NCBI RefSeq assembly: GCF_001687665.2
Contig: NZ_CP016543.2
Coordinates: 1,922,001-1,986,000 of the forward strand
Length of the DNA stretch: 64,000 nt
Direction: 5' to 3'
DNA from: Planococcus donghaensis
GTDB taxonomy: Bacteria > Bacillota > Bacilli > Bacillales_A > Planococcaceae
Part shown: positions 43,967-53,323 of the stretch, in pieces
Layout of the letters: every line of letters starts with the position of its first letter
Numbering within the stretch: the first letter of the stretch is position 1
Made by a program: the position numbers and the translations under genes
The notes under the pieces: model-generated
The model's database searches: none
What the model was told of the DNA's origin: nothing
Seen by the model: only the letters and a program-made list of their open reading frames with translations

Positions 43967-45039
43967 GAAATCACTTCTCCTATCTGTGAAACTAATTTTT
44001 CGTATGCTGCAAAGGCACGCTGTTCATCTACTTTATCCACATATGGATGACCTGTTTGTTCCAGAAGAACAAAATTCAGTTCTCCTTTTGATGACTTTTT
44101 ATCTTTTTTCATATATGGCAATAATGCTTCAAATTGAATTTTCTTTAATAAGTAAAGCGGGTAATTGTTGACCTTTGCCCACTGGATAAAAGCAGCTAAT
44201 TTCTGATGCTCTGATAACAATAATGCATAAGACATTCCGAGAACGACTGCTTCACCATGTGTAATTTTACCGTAACCAAGATGACCTTCTAGTGCATGAG
44301 CTAAGGTATGACCAAAATTCAAGTATTTCCGGACCCCACCTTCAAATTCATCTTCTTCAACAATCGCCGCTTTTACAGCAATTCCTTTTTCTAAATGACG
44401 GTTCAATTGATCTTCTGTCAACAGACTAAAATCTTCGATTGCTAATAGTTCTGATAGCCACTGTTCATTAGAGATAAAAGCGTGTTTGATCACTTCAGCC
44501 ATTCCAGAACGAACTTCTCCAGGTGGTAAAGTGCTTAATAACCCACTGTCATACAAAACAGCTTTCGGTTGATAAAATGTCCCAATCATATTCTTACCTA
44601 ACTCGTGATTGATCGCTGTTTTTCCGCCCACTGCACTATCATGTGCCAAGATTGTTGTCGGTAGCTGGATAAAGGGTACGCCGCGCATAAATGTCGAAGC
44701 GACAAATCCTACAACGTCTCCTGTAGCTCCTCCGCCAAATGCTAATAATAACGAATTTCGAGAACAGCTTTCAGATAGAAGAAAGCTGTGGCAGGCCATA
44801 AAGGTCTCCACAGATTTCGCACTTTCCCCAGCTGGAATCGTTAATACACGAATGTCCCAATCCGTTAAATAATTCAACAAATATTGCAAATGAAGCTCGG
44901 CCACTTTTTCATCTGCGATAACCACAATCTGGTCAGCCGCATCTAGTAAAGGCCGATAAGTATCCGCAAACAAATCGAATGCTCCAGCACCAATATGGAC
45001 AAGATAAGGATGATCAGCTTCGACCTGCAATTGCTTCAT
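43963..45039 (-). CDS. aroB: 3-dehydroquinate synthase
   Basis: 358 aa. NAD site AFGGGATGDVVGFVAS, PTTILAHDSAVGGKTAIN, zinc ligands Glu in RSGMAEVIKHA and His in LNFGHTLAHALE and HGEAV. Second step of the shikimate pathway. ATG with AGGAG, 2 bases after the aroC stop. Complete. Confidence 0.97.
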   Translation of the reverse strand: MKQLQVEADHPYLVHIGAGAFDLFADTYRPLLDAADQIVVIADEKVAELHLQYLLNYLTDWDIRVLTIPAGESAKSVETFMACHSFLLSESCSRNSLLLAFGGGATGDVVGFVASTFMRGVPFIQLPTTILAHDSAVGGKTAINHELGKNMIGTFYQPKAVLYDSGLLSTLPPGEVRSGMAEVIKHAFISNEQWLSELLAIEDFSLLTEDQLNRHLEKGIAVKAAIVEEDEFEGGVRKYLNFGHTLAHALEGHLGYGKITHGEAVVLGMSYALLLSEHQKLAAFIQWAKVNNYPLYLLKKIQFEALLPYMKKDKKSSKGELNFVLLEQTGHPYVDKVDEQRAFAAYEKLVSQIGEVIS

Positions 45040-45041
45040 GC

Positions 45042-46214
45042 TTAAAACTCCTTCGTGTAATTCATGTAGTTTTTCAAATTATCAACCAATCGCGGCATTT
45101 GGTCAGCATCAAACTGATCTAATAATGCATTTGCCACTTCCCAAGCTACAACATGTTCAGCAACAATTGAAGCTGCCGGTACTGCACAACTATCTGAACG
45201 TTCAATACTTGCTTGGAATGGTTCTTTTGTTTCAATATCTACACTTTTTAGTGGTTTGTATAAAGTAGGAATCGGCTTCATTACACCTCTTACAATAATT
45301 GGCATGCCAGTCGTCATACCACCTTCAAATCCACCTAAATTATTTGTGTTACGCGTATAACCATTTTCTTCGTCCCATAAGATTTCATCATGAACTTCAC
45401 TACCAGGTTTTCTCGCCATTTCAAAACCTAAGCCGAACTCGACGCCTTTAAAAGCATTAATGCTCATAATAGCAGCAGCAAGCTTCGCATCTAACTTCCG
45501 ATCATAATGAACATAGCTCCCGATACCTGCTGGCATACCTTCTACGATAACTTCTACTGTGCCTCCAATAGAATCCCCATTTTTCTTCGTTTGATCGATT
45601 AAATCAGTCATTTCTTTTGTGACCGATGGATCAGCACAATAAACAGCATCATTTTCAACGATTTCGCGAATTTCATCTGCCGACTTTCCAATATAACTTT
45701 CAGGATTTACTTTAATCCCACCAATTTCCGTAACGTGAGAAACAATTTTGATGCCAAGTTCTGCTAATAATTGTTTCGCAACTGCCCCAACTGCTACTCG
45801 TACAGTTGTTTCACGTGCTGACGAACGTTCTAAGACATTTCGAAGGTCACGGTGACCATATTTCATCCCACCGTTTAAATCGGCATGACCTGGACGTGGA
45901 CGTGCTATTTGACGTTTCACTTCTTCCGTTTCTTCAATTGGTTCAATGCCCATAATTGATGTCCAATGTTTCCAATCGTCATTTTTGACGACTAAAGCGA
46001 CAGGAGAACCTAAAGTTTTGCCGTGTCGAACGCCAGAAACAATTTCAACCGTATCTTTCTCGATTTGCATTCTTCTGCCGCGTCCGTGTCCGCCTTGGCG
46101 TCTTTTCAATTCTTTATTAATCATTTCTGCCGTTAAAGGCAACTGCGCCGGCAACCCCTCTATGATGGCAGTCAATTGCGGACCGTGTGATTCTCCTGCT
46201 GTTAAATAACGCAT
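45042..46214 (-). CDS. aroC: Chorismate synthase
   Basis: 390 aa. Starts [47 protein letters not shown] and the [16 protein letters not shown] region are the FMN/substrate signatures (segments quoted in part). Last shikimate step; needs reduced FMN. First gene of aroC-aroB-aroH-tyrA-aroA. B. subtilis cheR, which lies between ndk and this gene, is absent. Called aroF in B. subtilis. Confidence 0.97.
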   Translation of the reverse strand: MRYLTAGESHGPQLTAIIEGLPAQLPLTAEMINKELKRRQGGHGRGRRMQIEKDTVEIVSGVRHGKTLGSPVALVVKNDDWKHWTSIMGIEPIEETEEVKRQIARPRPGHADLNGGMKYGHRDLRNVLERSSARETTVRVAVGAVAKQLLAELGIKIVSHVTEIGGIKVNPESYIGKSADEIREIVENDAVYCADPSVTKEMTDLIDQTKKNGDSIGGTVEVIVEGMPAGIGSYVHYDRKLDAKLAAAIMSINAFKGVEFGLGFEMARKPGSEVHDEILWDEENGYTRNTNNLGGFEGGMTTGMPIIVRGVMKPIPTLYKPLKSVDIETKEPFQASIERSDSCAVPAASIVAEHVVAWEVANALLDQFDADQMPRLVDNLKNYMNYTKEF

Positions 46215-46357
46215 TTACGCTTTCTCCCTTCAACGTGCTAAAGTATTTATGTACCACTATACCATAAGATATTTCTTCAATTCTATATTAAAATCACATA
46301 AAGTGAAACTTCAATCAATTGAAAATTTTTATATTCATCAATTATTCATATTCAATA

Positions 46358-46387
46358 AAAAAACCGCCCCAAATGGGACGGTTTTTT
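46358..46387 (-). terminator. Intrinsic terminator of ndk
   Basis: AACCGTCCC pairs with GGGGCGGTT in the leftward RNA (46366-46387, loop ATTT, one G-U pair), followed by T-rich sequence. Nine bases past the ndk stop. The rest of the 182-base gap to aroC is AT-rich. Confidence 0.85.
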
Positions 46388-46396
46388 AAAGGCAAA

Positions 46397-46843
46397 TTAG
46401 TTTACCCAGTTATTGATTGTTTTTTCGTATGATACTAATTCTTCTTCTTTGAAGAACAAGCCGATTTCGCGTTCTGCACTTTCAGCAGAATCCGAACCGT
46501 GAATCATGTTTTTACCAACAGTTACAGCAAAGTCTCCACGGATTGTTCCTGGAGCTGCATCTTTAGGGTTAGTAGCGCCCATCATTTGACGTGCAGTCAA
46601 AATAACGTTTTCGCCTTCCCAAACCATTGCGAATACAGGACCAGAAGTGATGAATTCTACTAATTCACCGAAGAATGGACGTTCTTTGTGCTCGCCGTAA
46701 TGCTCTTCTGCCAATTCAGTAGGAATTTGCATTAATTTAGCGCCTGCTAAATGATATCCTTTTTTCTCGAAACGTGCGACGATTTCTCCGATTACGTTGC
46801 GTTGAACGCCATCCGGTTTAACCATTAAAAATGTTTTTTCCAA
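46397..46843 (-). CDS. ndk: Nucleoside diphosphate kinase
   Basis: 148 aa from TTG at 46843: [20 protein letters not shown], the standard start. The longer GTG frame from 46852 would place the GAGGAG RBS on the start codon itself, whereas the TTG is 8 bases downstream of it. Catalytic His in [11 protein letters not shown]-site KPDG. Balances (d)NTP pools. Monocistronic with a terminator. Confidence 0.95.
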   Translation of the reverse strand: MEKTFLMVKPDGVQRNVIGEIVARFEKKGYHLAGAKLMQIPTELAEEHYGEHKERPFFGELVEFITSGPVFAMVWEGENVILTARQMMGATNPKDAAPGTIRGDFAVTVGKNMIHGSDSAESAEREIGLFFKEEELVSYEKTINNWVN

Positions 46844-46928
46844 TGTAAACACTCCTCTATTAAAAGCTCGGGCTTTTTGCCCACCTTAAAAAATACTATC
46901 ATTGTCGAGTCATTTGTCAACTAGCAAC

Positions 46929-47903
46929 TTAAAATTTTCGTTTCCCAATAAAAAATGCAATTTTGCGCATTGTTTTTACGCCTTGCCCTTTCGGCAAAAA
47001 CGATAGCTCCCGTAAAGCCTTTTGCAAATAGCGTTCACTCATCGCTTTTGCTTCTTCAATACCTGAACTATTGCGTATTGCTTCAACTACTTTAAACCGC
47101 TCTTCGGTAGAAAGATTCTTATTTAAATTTGCTTTTAACATCGCATAAAGTTCAGGATCTTTTCGTGCACATAAAACCGGCAAGGTTATATTTCCTTGGA
47201 TAAAATCGCTTCCGGCTGGTTTTCCCAATTCTTCATCTGTTGAAGTGAAATCGAGGATATCGTCAATAATTTGAAAGGACATCCCGATAAAATATCCGAA
47301 ACGTCGCAAATGGGCTGCGGTTTTCTCATCGGTCCCGGAAACAAGGGCGCCCAGTTCACAGCTTGAAGAAATCAACAATGCTGTTTTTCGTTTAATGCGG
47401 CGGAAATAATCACGTAAATTTTGATCTAATCTGTACTTGTCTTGGATTTGAATAATTTCGCCTCGGCAAACTTCAATTAAAGTTTTAGATAAAATTTCAT
47501 GGACACGTGGAGATTCAATTTTAGTAATGTGTTCTAATGCCCGAGCCAAAATAAAATCACCCGTATACATCGCTACACTATTGTTCCATTGCGCTTTAAC
47601 AGTAGGTCGACCTCTTCGTATTTCTGAATCGTCAATCACATCATCATGAACGAGCGAAGCCATATGGATCAATTCAAGTGGAACAGCAACTCGTTTCATC
47701 ACATCAATATCATAATTTCCAAATTTTCCTGCAAGCAAAACAAAAACAGGTCGGATTCTTTTCCCTCCGGCCTGCAATAAATGAAGAGACGCATCATTTA
47801 AAAGGAGAGATTCGGAATCCACTGCCTGCTCCAATTCTTTCTCGATCATGTCTAGTTCCGGTTTAAGATCGGAATAAAGCAATTTCAACTTCATCTTTTC
47901 CAC
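46929..47903 (-). CDS. hepT: Heptaprenyl diphosphate synthase large subunit
   Basis: 324 aa trans-isoprenyl diphosphate synthase. First Asp-rich motif LVHDDVIDDSE, second IIDDILDFTSTDEELGKP, plus GGKRIRPVFVLL. Catalytic component II; works with HepS to make the C35 menaquinone side chain. Start GTG at 47903 (MEKMKLKLL) behind AGAAGGA. Part of hepS-menG-hepT. Confidence 0.95.
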   Translation of the reverse strand: MEKMKLKLLYSDLKPELDMIEKELEQAVDSESLLLNDASLHLLQAGGKRIRPVFVLLAGKFGNYDIDVMKRVAVPLELIHMASLVHDDVIDDSEIRRGRPTVKAQWNNSVAMYTGDFILARALEHITKIESPRVHEILSKTLIEVCRGEIIQIQDKYRLDQNLRDYFRRIKRKTALLISSSCELGALVSGTDEKTAAHLRRFGYFIGMSFQIIDDILDFTSTDEELGKPAGSDFIQGNITLPVLCARKDPELYAMLKANLNKNLSTEERFKVVEAIRNSSGIEEAKAMSERYLQKALRELSFLPKGQGVKTMRKIAFFIGKRKF

Positions 47904-47920
47904 TTAAAATCCTTCTCCCG

Positions 47921-48625
47921 CTAGTTTACTTTTTTTATACCTAAATGAAGGGCTGCGGCGCCTCCGGTATAAGGCTTGTATTTCACTTTTTCAAATCCAA
48001 CTTCTGTAAACAATTTTGCCAATTGTTTCATGCCCGGAAACGTCTTTGCTGATTCCTGTAACCAGGAGTATTCGTTGTAACTTTTAGCGAAAAGCTTACC
48101 GAAAACCGGCATAATAAAACGAAAATACATTCTAAAAAATGGTTTAAAAACAATGTTTTCTGGTTGAGATGTTTCTAAACAAGCAATCATTCCGCCTGGC
48201 TTTAATACACGATGCATCTCAGACAACACTTGACGATAATCCGGCACGTTGCGCAATCCAAAACCGATTGTCGCAAAATCAAAAGAATTATCGGGATAGG
48301 GCAATGACATTGCATTTCCTTGAATCAATTCGATTTGCGGCATCTCTTTTGTTTTATCATGTCCAACATTCAGCATATTTTGGCTAAAGTCTAACCCAAT
48401 TACTTGTCCGGTTTCACCTACCGCTTTTCCTAACGCAATCGTCCAATCAGCCGTTCCACAGCAAACATCAATCGCTGCAGCACCTTTTGGCACTTGCATC
48501 TTAGACATTGTGTCTTCACGCCATTTGTTGTGTTGCTGAAAACTGATCACCGAATTCATTTGATCGTAGTTTTCAGATATTTTTTCGAATACTTCGTGGA
48601 CTCTCTGTTCTTTCGTTTTAGGCAT
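47921..48625 (-). CDS. menG: Demethylmenaquinone methyltransferase
   Basis: 234 aa from the preferred start. SAM motif [16 protein letters not shown], then [30 protein letters not shown] and FKPGG-like segments of the UbiE/MenG family. Last step of menaquinone synthesis. The first ATG (48634) touches the GAGAAGG RBS; the ATG at 48625 is nine bases downstream and matches the B. subtilis length. Lies between hepS and hepT. Confidence 0.95.
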   Translation of the reverse strand: MPKTKEQRVHEVFEKISENYDQMNSVISFQQHNKWREDTMSKMQVPKGAAAIDVCCGTADWTIALGKAVGETGQVIGLDFSQNMLNVGHDKTKEMPQIELIQGNAMSLPYPDNSFDFATIGFGLRNVPDYRQVLSEMHRVLKPGGMIACLETSQPENIVFKPFFRMYFRFIMPVFGKLFAKSYNEYSWLQESAKTFPGMKQLAKLFTEVGFEKVKYKPYTGGAAALHLGIKKVN

Positions 48626-48630
48626 ATCAG

Positions 48631-49407
48631 TCATCCTTCTCGGGTCAGCTGCTCAGCTCTATGCTGGTGCGGGGTTATTTGATGGAGCAGAAATTGTGCT
48701 AATTCATAATCTAGTGCACAATCGGCGATCGACGCCAAAATCTGTTCATGCAGGCTATCCAACTTTTCCGTTAGCCAGTATTTTGTATAATTTTCATGGA
48801 CAAGCTTTGTGGTTACTTCACGCAGAAAATGCGAATAATGGTTAGATTGCAATCGGTTTAGTTCTTCAGTATAACGAATATAAAGCAGCGCTTGTTTAGC
48901 CAACAGTGCATATTCGGTATATCCATAAAATGTATAAAAAGACATTAAAAGCTCGGTTTCAATAACGGAAATGGCACTTTCAATTTCTTCTACCGTTCGA
49001 AATTCCTCTTCAAAAAATGATGTTTTGCTTTCACTTACTTTAATAATAGCGGATGCCAATTGCTGGACCATCGCAATGTTTTTAGTGTTCACTAACATTT
49101 GATAATAAATCCCGCTATACAAGTCTCCAGCTAACACCGTTAACTGTTGTTCTTTAATAATCGGGGTATCTTCTCTTATTTGATCATGGGCATTTAAAGC
49201 CGCATACACGATGGAAACCGTTTTTGCAGAGGCTTCAATATCTGGCGACCAAGTTTTCCCGCTGAAAAAAGGCAATAGTAAAAAAAACAAACGGGACTCT
49301 TTGACAGAGGGACCTTCTGTAAATTGATCGAGCGTCCGCTGTCGCACAGCATGTAAGACCTCGATTTCCATTGAGATGATTTTCGATTGTATTTGATGTC
49401 CCTTCAT
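48631..49407 (-). CDS. hepS: Heptaprenyl diphosphate synthase component I
   Basis: 258 aa from ATG at 49407 (GGAG eight bases upstream); a frame from 49425 adds six residues without a clear RBS. All-helical small subunit without Asp-rich motifs, with VHQL-like and [15 protein letters not shown] segments of HepS. Sets product length with HepT. Low sequence conservation is normal for the family; its position before menG-hepT makes the call firm. Confidence 0.88.
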   Translation of the reverse strand: MKGHQIQSKIISMEIEVLHAVRQRTLDQFTEGPSVKESRLFFLLLPFFSGKTWSPDIEASAKTVSIVYAALNAHDQIREDTPIIKEQQLTVLAGDLYSGIYYQMLVNTKNIAMVQQLASAIIKVSESKTSFFEEEFRTVEEIESAISVIETELLMSFYTFYGYTEYALLAKQALLYIRYTEELNRLQSNHYSHFLREVTTKLVHENYTKYWLTEKLDSLHEQILASIADCALDYELAQFLLHQITPHQHRAEQLTREG

Positions 49408-49483
49408 ACTGCTTGCTCCATTCATGATTTAGCCATACTACATTAGTATATCACAGGCATAGCCTTGCCTTCACCAATATCGT

Positions 49484-49705
49484 TTATTTTTTAGCTTCGC
49501 TTTCAACGATACCATGGGCAGAATGAATCTCCGCTTTGCCACGAATTTTCATAGCTGAAGTGTGTTCAGTAAATTGAGCAATCATCACTTCGCCTTTATC
49601 CAATTTTTCAGTATGGTGAAATTTTGTATCGTTCCCTCGAGTCAATCCAATAACGTTTACGCCATCTTCTTGAGCACGGATGATAATATATTCTGTCTGA
49701 GCCAT
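49484..49705 (-). CDS. mtrB: trp RNA-binding attenuation protein (TRAP)
   Basis: 73 aa, one residue off the usual 74-76. Forms an 11-mer ring that binds (G/U)AG repeats when loaded with tryptophan. RNA-contacting residues are present in KLDKGE and MKIRGKAEI (Lys, Lys, Arg), and Trp-binding Thr residues in GNDTKFHH and the TEHTSAM loop. In B. subtilis it controls trpEDCFBA, which is absent from this neighbourhood, so its targets must be elsewhere. ATG with AGGTG; folE-mtrB order retained. Confidence 0.95.
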   Translation of the reverse strand: MAQTEYIIIRAQEDGVNVIGLTRGNDTKFHHTEKLDKGEVMIAQFTEHTSAMKIRGKAEIHSAHGIVESEAKK

Positions 49706-49726
49706 CTTCGCACCTACTTTTTAGTT

Positions 49727-50311
49727 TTAGTTCATATTAATATAAGTAATTACTTCTGAACGCTTAACTGCATCAGTCTCAAGAATTCCTCGTGAAACAG
49801 CTGTCACCGTTTTTGCGCCTGGTTTTTTTATGCCTCGCATTGTCATACACATATGTTCTGCTTCAACCATGACATACACACCATGCGGATTTAAGGTTTC
49901 CATTAATGATTCGGCAATCGAAGATGTAATACGCTCTTGAAGTTGCGGACGTTTTGAAACCGTTTCTACAGCACGAGCCAATTTACTCAATCCTGTTACC
50001 ACTCCATCACGAGGAATGTAAGCAATATGAGCTTTGCCAAAAAATGGTACAAGATGATGTTCACACATCGAATAGAACGGGATGTCTTTGACCAGTACTA
50101 ACTCTTCATGACCTTCATGAAAAACAGTTTTAAAATATTCTTTTGGATCTTCTTTTAATCCGGAGAATACTTCTGCATACATCTTAGCTACCCTTTTCGG
50201 TGTATCTTGTAACCCTTCTCGACTTACGTCTTCTCCTACTGCTTCTAAAATCATCGAGACTGCTTGCTCGATTTTATCAAGATCTACTTTTTGTGCTCTC
50301 ACATCTATCAC
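49727..50311 (-). CDS. folE: GTP cyclohydrolase I
   Basis: 194 aa. Zinc ligands in [20 protein letters not shown] and HMCMTMRG, with KLARAVE and FKTVFHEGH segments. Makes dihydroneopterin triphosphate for folate. GTG start at 50311 with GGGGGAAG RBS (a second GTG lies three codons on). First gene of folE-mtrB. Its upstream gap holds the tandem repeat. Confidence 0.96.
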   Translation of the reverse strand: MIDVRAQKVDLDKIEQAVSMILEAVGEDVSREGLQDTPKRVAKMYAEVFSGLKEDPKEYFKTVFHEGHEELVLVKDIPFYSMCEHHLVPFFGKAHIAYIPRDGVVTGLSKLARAVETVSKRPQLQERITSSIAESLMETLNPHGVYVMVEAEHMCMTMRGIKKPGAKTVTAVSRGILETDAVKRSEVITYINMN

Positions 50312-50420
50312 TCTGCTTCCCCCTGTTGAAGACGAATCGGTTATTTGTTTGGCAGCAAAAGCTGCTCATCTATTTTATAGCAATAAGTACTTTTTTAACA
50401 ATCTATAACTTCACAAGCCT

Positions 50421-50467
50421 GTCTTATACCCGCCGGAGCAAAACGACCGCTTCCGCTTTTCTCACTG
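50421..50467. repeat. Family B element, partial copy (3' end only)
   Basis: Contains GTCTTAT and the block at 50435-50467, which is identical over 33 bases to 50559-50591. It lacks the 5' half. First of the tandem set in the 514-base gap between folE and hbs. 50312-50420 shows no other feature. Confidence 0.85.
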
Positions 50468-50591
50468 TCTAGTTTCAGCGGTCTGCCCCTCGGGTCATAA
50501 GCCGTTTCGGCTGTACGGCTGAAAAAACGCCGTTTCGCCGATCCGTCTTATGCCTGTCGGAGCAAAACGACCGCTTCCGCTTTTCTCACTG
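50468..50591. repeat. Family B structured element, full copy 1
   Basis: Outer stem AGCGGTC (50477-50483) with GACCGCT (50569-50575); middle stem CGGG-T-CATAAG (50491-50501) with CTTATGCCTG (50547-50556); inner CGTTT/AAACG. Tandem with copy 2 at a period of 124-125. Confidence 0.85.
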
Positions 50592-50715
50592 GCTAGCTGC
50601 GGGAGCCAGCCCCTCGGGGTCATAAGGCATGCTGACTGTGCGGCTGAAAAAATGCCGCTTCGTCATCTTGCCTTATGCCTGTCGGAGCTGAGACGGCTCC
50701 CTCCGCTTTTCTCAC
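50592..50715. repeat. Family B structured element, full copy 2
   Basis: Same layout as copy 1 with different outer stem: GGGAGCC (50601-50607) pairs with GGCTCCC (50695-50701); CATAAG/CTTATG middle stem unchanged (50621-50626, 50672-50677); inner GCAT/ATGC. Ends in CTTTTCTCAC. Confidence 0.85.
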
Positions 50716-50759
50716 ATGAATCGTAGCATACGCGCAGGTGTTTCGTAAAATTGTTGGCT

Positions 50760-50806
50760 CAAAAAAAGGATGACTTTTGCAAGATTGTGTCTCGCAAAAG
50801 TCATCC
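50760..50806 (-). terminator. Intrinsic terminator of hbs
   Basis: 13-bp stem (50768-50780 with 50794-50806, 13-nt loop), followed leftward by T7. Nineteen bases after the hbs stop, separating it from the repeat array and folE. Confidence 0.9.
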
Positions 50807-50825
50807 TATGTACAGAGGCTAAAGC

Positions 50826-51098
50826 TTACTTCACTGCGTCTTTAAGCGCTTTACCTGGCTTAAATGCAGGAACTTTGCTTGCAGCGATCTCGATTTCAGC
50901 ACCAGTTTGCGGGTTACGTCCTTTGCGGGCCGCGCGTTCGCGTACTTCAAAGTTACCGAATCCGATCAACTGTACTTTTTCACCCTTAGTTAAAGCGTCT
51001 TGAATCGTCTCAAATGCAGCGTCAACTGCTTTGGCAGCGTCTTTACGAGAAAGTTCAGCTGCTTCAGCAACAGAGTTCACTAATTCTGTTTTGTTCAT
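50826..51098 (-). CDS. hbs: HU family DNA-binding protein
   Basis: 90 aa from ATG at 51098 ([10 protein letters not shown]), with GGAGGTGA six bases upstream; the GTG at 51107 overlaps the RBS. Complete HU: helical base, [20 protein letters not shown] arm with the DNA-intercalating Pro region, and C-terminal [14 protein letters not shown]. Nucleoid compaction. In B. subtilis spoIVA lies next to it; not here. Confidence 0.97.
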   Translation of the reverse strand: MNKTELVNSVAEAAELSRKDAAKAVDAAFETIQDALTKGEKVQLIGFGNFEVRERAARKGRNPQTGAEIEIAASKVPAFKPGKALKDAVK

Positions 51099-51147
51099 GC
51101 TATTCACCTCCTCTCAAAGGGGATGCAACCATCAATCCTGTAAAAAG

Positions 51148-51177
51148 AGTATCACATCGAAAATCGCATAGCAACAA
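51148..51177 (-). promoter_or_regulatory. Probable promoter of hbs
   Basis: Leftward TTGTTG (51172-51177), 18-base spacer, GATACT (51148-51153) preceded by TGT (extended -10). Leader of about 45 bases to the ATG. Confidence 0.55.
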
Positions 51178-51271
51178 CAAACAGCCCACTTTTCCAATAA
51201 ACACACCAAATGCTAACAAAATTTTCTAAAAAGCAGCTATTTCTATCAAAAACGCGTCAAATCAAGGTTTT

Positions 51272-51982
51272 TTACTCTGTTAAAAAAATCGGTTCATTTT
51301 CTTCGTTTATGGTGTACGGAAGTGAATAAGCTGGCAGAACTGGATAATCTTCATACAAAATAAATCGAATATCTTGTCCTGGTTCTAGCTCCCCTTCATA
51401 CTCTTGAAGCTCGGTGAAAAGGTCCATTGCATAATCAATATAGACGTCTCCACTTCCCGTAATAACCATCGGCAAGTTTCTACCGCTATAAGGGCTAACA
51501 ACAGTAGGTTCCTCTGAGAATCCCATTGCTTTATGATTAAATTTATAAACATTATCGGCTAATATTTCGGCGATTGGGGCTTTTCCTCCATTCGCGCTTT
51601 TTCGCACATTCACTGATCGAATTGCTTCTGCAGCTTTTAAATCAACCAGTTTCACGGTTGGATTTTCATCCACATCCACTAAGACATATTGAAAAATCCC
51701 ACCCGTTTCAAATGCATTGGTTGGTATTTCCGCAGTATATGCGGGAACAATTTTCGAAAAATCAATAGGATATTTAATGTATTGGTCTACATCCATATCA
51801 CGAGTTTTAATCGGAAGCAATCCACCCGTTGCATCTTTGTACTGATTCACAGCATTTTGCACAGTAAGTAATTGGTCTTCATATGGAACTTGATTTTCGG
51901 CTCTTTCACTTTGCGGATACCCACAAGCCGCTAAAACCCCAATCGTTAACAACAATAAAAACAGCATTGATATTTTTTTCAT
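51272..51982 (-). CDS. yphF: Lipoprotein YphF
   Basis: 236 aa. Signal peptide MKKISMLFLLLLTIGV followed by lipobox LAAC, so anchored outside the membrane by Cys. No known catalytic motif. Matches B. subtilis YphF by type and place between hbs and yphE/gpsA. The longer GTG start at 51991 sits in the GAGGTGAG RBS; ATG at 51982 is preferred. Function unknown. Confidence 0.82.
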   Translation of the reverse strand: MKKISMLFLLLLTIGVLAACGYPQSERAENQVPYEDQLLTVQNAVNQYKDATGGLLPIKTRDMDVDQYIKYPIDFSKIVPAYTAEIPTNAFETGGIFQYVLVDVDENPTVKLVDLKAAEAIRSVNVRKSANGGKAPIAEILADNVYKFNHKAMGFSEEPTVVSPYSGRNLPMVITGSGDVYIDYAMDLFTELQEYEGELEPGQDIRFILYEDYPVLPAYSLPYTINEENEPIFLTE

Positions 51983-51992
51983 TTTTCTCACC

Positions 51993-52196
51993 TCAAGCGC
52001 CGCCTGTTGGTCCGCTGAATACCGTGAATATCATGATGAAAAATCCAAGGATCAGCAATATATATGCAACTAGCGCAAAAATAAATTTTAGAATGCCATT
52101 TTGCAATTTGTATCTACTTAAATAGATTAAACCCATTGAAAGTAGTAAAAAAAGAATTCCGGCAAATGATACCCACATTTTGTCTAAAGCACTCAT
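51993..52196 (-). CDS. yphE: Small membrane protein YphE (DUF2768)
   Basis: 67 aa from ATG at 52196 (MSALDKMWVS), matching B. subtilis YphE in length; a longer frame from 52283 adds 29 residues that overlap the gpsA terminator and is rejected. Two membrane helices with a short polar loop (SRYKLQNG). Function unknown. The yphF RBS overlaps its stop. Confidence 0.82.
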   Translation of the reverse strand: MSALDKMWVSFAGILFLLLSMGLIYLSRYKLQNGILKFIFALVAYILLILGFFIMIFTVFSGPTGGA

Positions 52197-52233
52197 AATT
52201 GCCCGCCTTTCGTAGTGTTTCAGTCCATAGTAT

Positions 52234-52276
52234 AGCATAAAAAAAGAAGAGTCTGCTTTAAGCATCCTCTTCTTTT
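52234..52276 (-). terminator. Intrinsic terminator of gpsA
   Basis: AAAAGAAGAG (52242-52251) pairs with CTCTTCTTTT (52267-52276), and an inner short pair closes the loop; T7 follows leftward. Eight bases past gpsA. Confidence 0.85.
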
Positions 52277-52283
52277 GTGACAA

Positions 52284-53303
52284 TTATAGCAAGTCGACCA
52301 AGTCTTCCATTTCGTTCTTTTTCGTGCGTCCCATTAACTTTCCAACTGCGTCGTCTGTCGAAACATTATCAAACAGTACTGAATAAAGAGCAGCAGTAAT
52401 TGGCATAGGCACATTGTATGCCTCTGATAGCTGATAAGCAGCTTTCGTCGTCCGTATTCCTTCTACTACCATACCCATTTCTTCAAGCACTTCATCTAAG
52501 GATTTCCCTTTTCCTAGCATATTGCCTGCACGCCAATTGCGTGAGTGGACACTTGTACATGTCACAATCAAATCGCCCACACCCGTTAAGCCAGAGAACG
52601 TTAAAGGTGTTGCTCCCATTTTCACACCAAGACGAGCGATTTCCGCTAGTCCACGTGTCATAATTGCAGCCTTTGCATTGTCACCAAACTCTAGACCGTC
52701 TGTAATACCAACAGCTAATGCGATGATGTTTTTTAAGGCTCCACCAATTTCAACACCGATTACATCGGTATTAGTGTAAACGCGGAAATAACTATTCATA
52801 AACAGATCCTGAATGCGTACGGCTGCTTCTGTGTTCTCACATGCAGCCGTTACCGTTGTCGGATGTTCTTGAACTACTTCTTCGGCGTGACTTGGACCAG
52901 ATAAGACAACCACTTCTTCGATCCATTGTTCCGGAATTTCTTCGCGAATCATTTCACTAATCCGTTTTAACGAATCCGGCTCAATGCCTTTAGAAACATG
53001 CACAAACAAAACTTTGCGATTGAGATTTTTTTTAATATCTTGACAAACTTCACGAATCGCTTTTGTTGGAACAGCCAATACAAAAATATCACCGTGTGCA
53101 ACCGCCTGCGACAAATCACTTGTCGCCTTCAGGCTTTCCGGAAGGCGCGTATCTTTTAAATAGCGTTTATTTGTATGCTGGTTGATTTCATCAGCTTGCT
53201 CTTGACGATGTGTCCAAAGCAATAAATCATGTCTATTCTGAGCCAATACATAGCTCAGCGCGGTTCCCCAGCTTCCTGCTCCAAATACAGAAACTTTTTC
53301 CAT
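52284..53303 (-). CDS. gpsA: Glycerol-3-phosphate dehydrogenase (NAD(P)+)
   Basis: 339 aa. N-terminal GAGSWGTALSYVLA, catalytic Lys in GGALKNIIALAVGITDGL, and GLTGVGDLIVTCTS. Reduces dihydroxyacetone phosphate to sn-glycerol 3-phosphate, feeding phospholipids (plsC is 4 kb away). ATG with AAGGTGG; 20 bases after der, as in B. subtilis. Confidence 0.97.
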   Translation of the reverse strand: MEKVSVFGAGSWGTALSYVLAQNRHDLLLWTHRQEQADEINQHTNKRYLKDTRLPESLKATSDLSQAVAHGDIFVLAVPTKAIREVCQDIKKNLNRKVLFVHVSKGIEPDSLKRISEMIREEIPEQWIEEVVVLSGPSHAEEVVQEHPTTVTAACENTEAAVRIQDLFMNSYFRVYTNTDVIGVEIGGALKNIIALAVGITDGLEFGDNAKAAIMTRGLAEIARLGVKMGATPLTFSGLTGVGDLIVTCTSVHSRNWRAGNMLGKGKSLDEVLEEMGMVVEGIRTTKAAYQLSEAYNVPMPITAALYSVLFDNVSTDDAVGKLMGRTKKNEMEDLVDLL

Positions 53304-53323
53304 AAGCTAAAACCACCTTTACC

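Noticed and set aside
46215..46357. TRAP-binding (G/U)AG repeats in the aro leader
   Set aside because: The gap upstream of aroC shows no run of GAG/UAG triplets at 2-3 nt spacing on the leftward strand.
50421..50715. CRISPR array
   Set aside because: Only two and a fraction units, 124-nt period, no short repeats with unique spacers and no cas genes.
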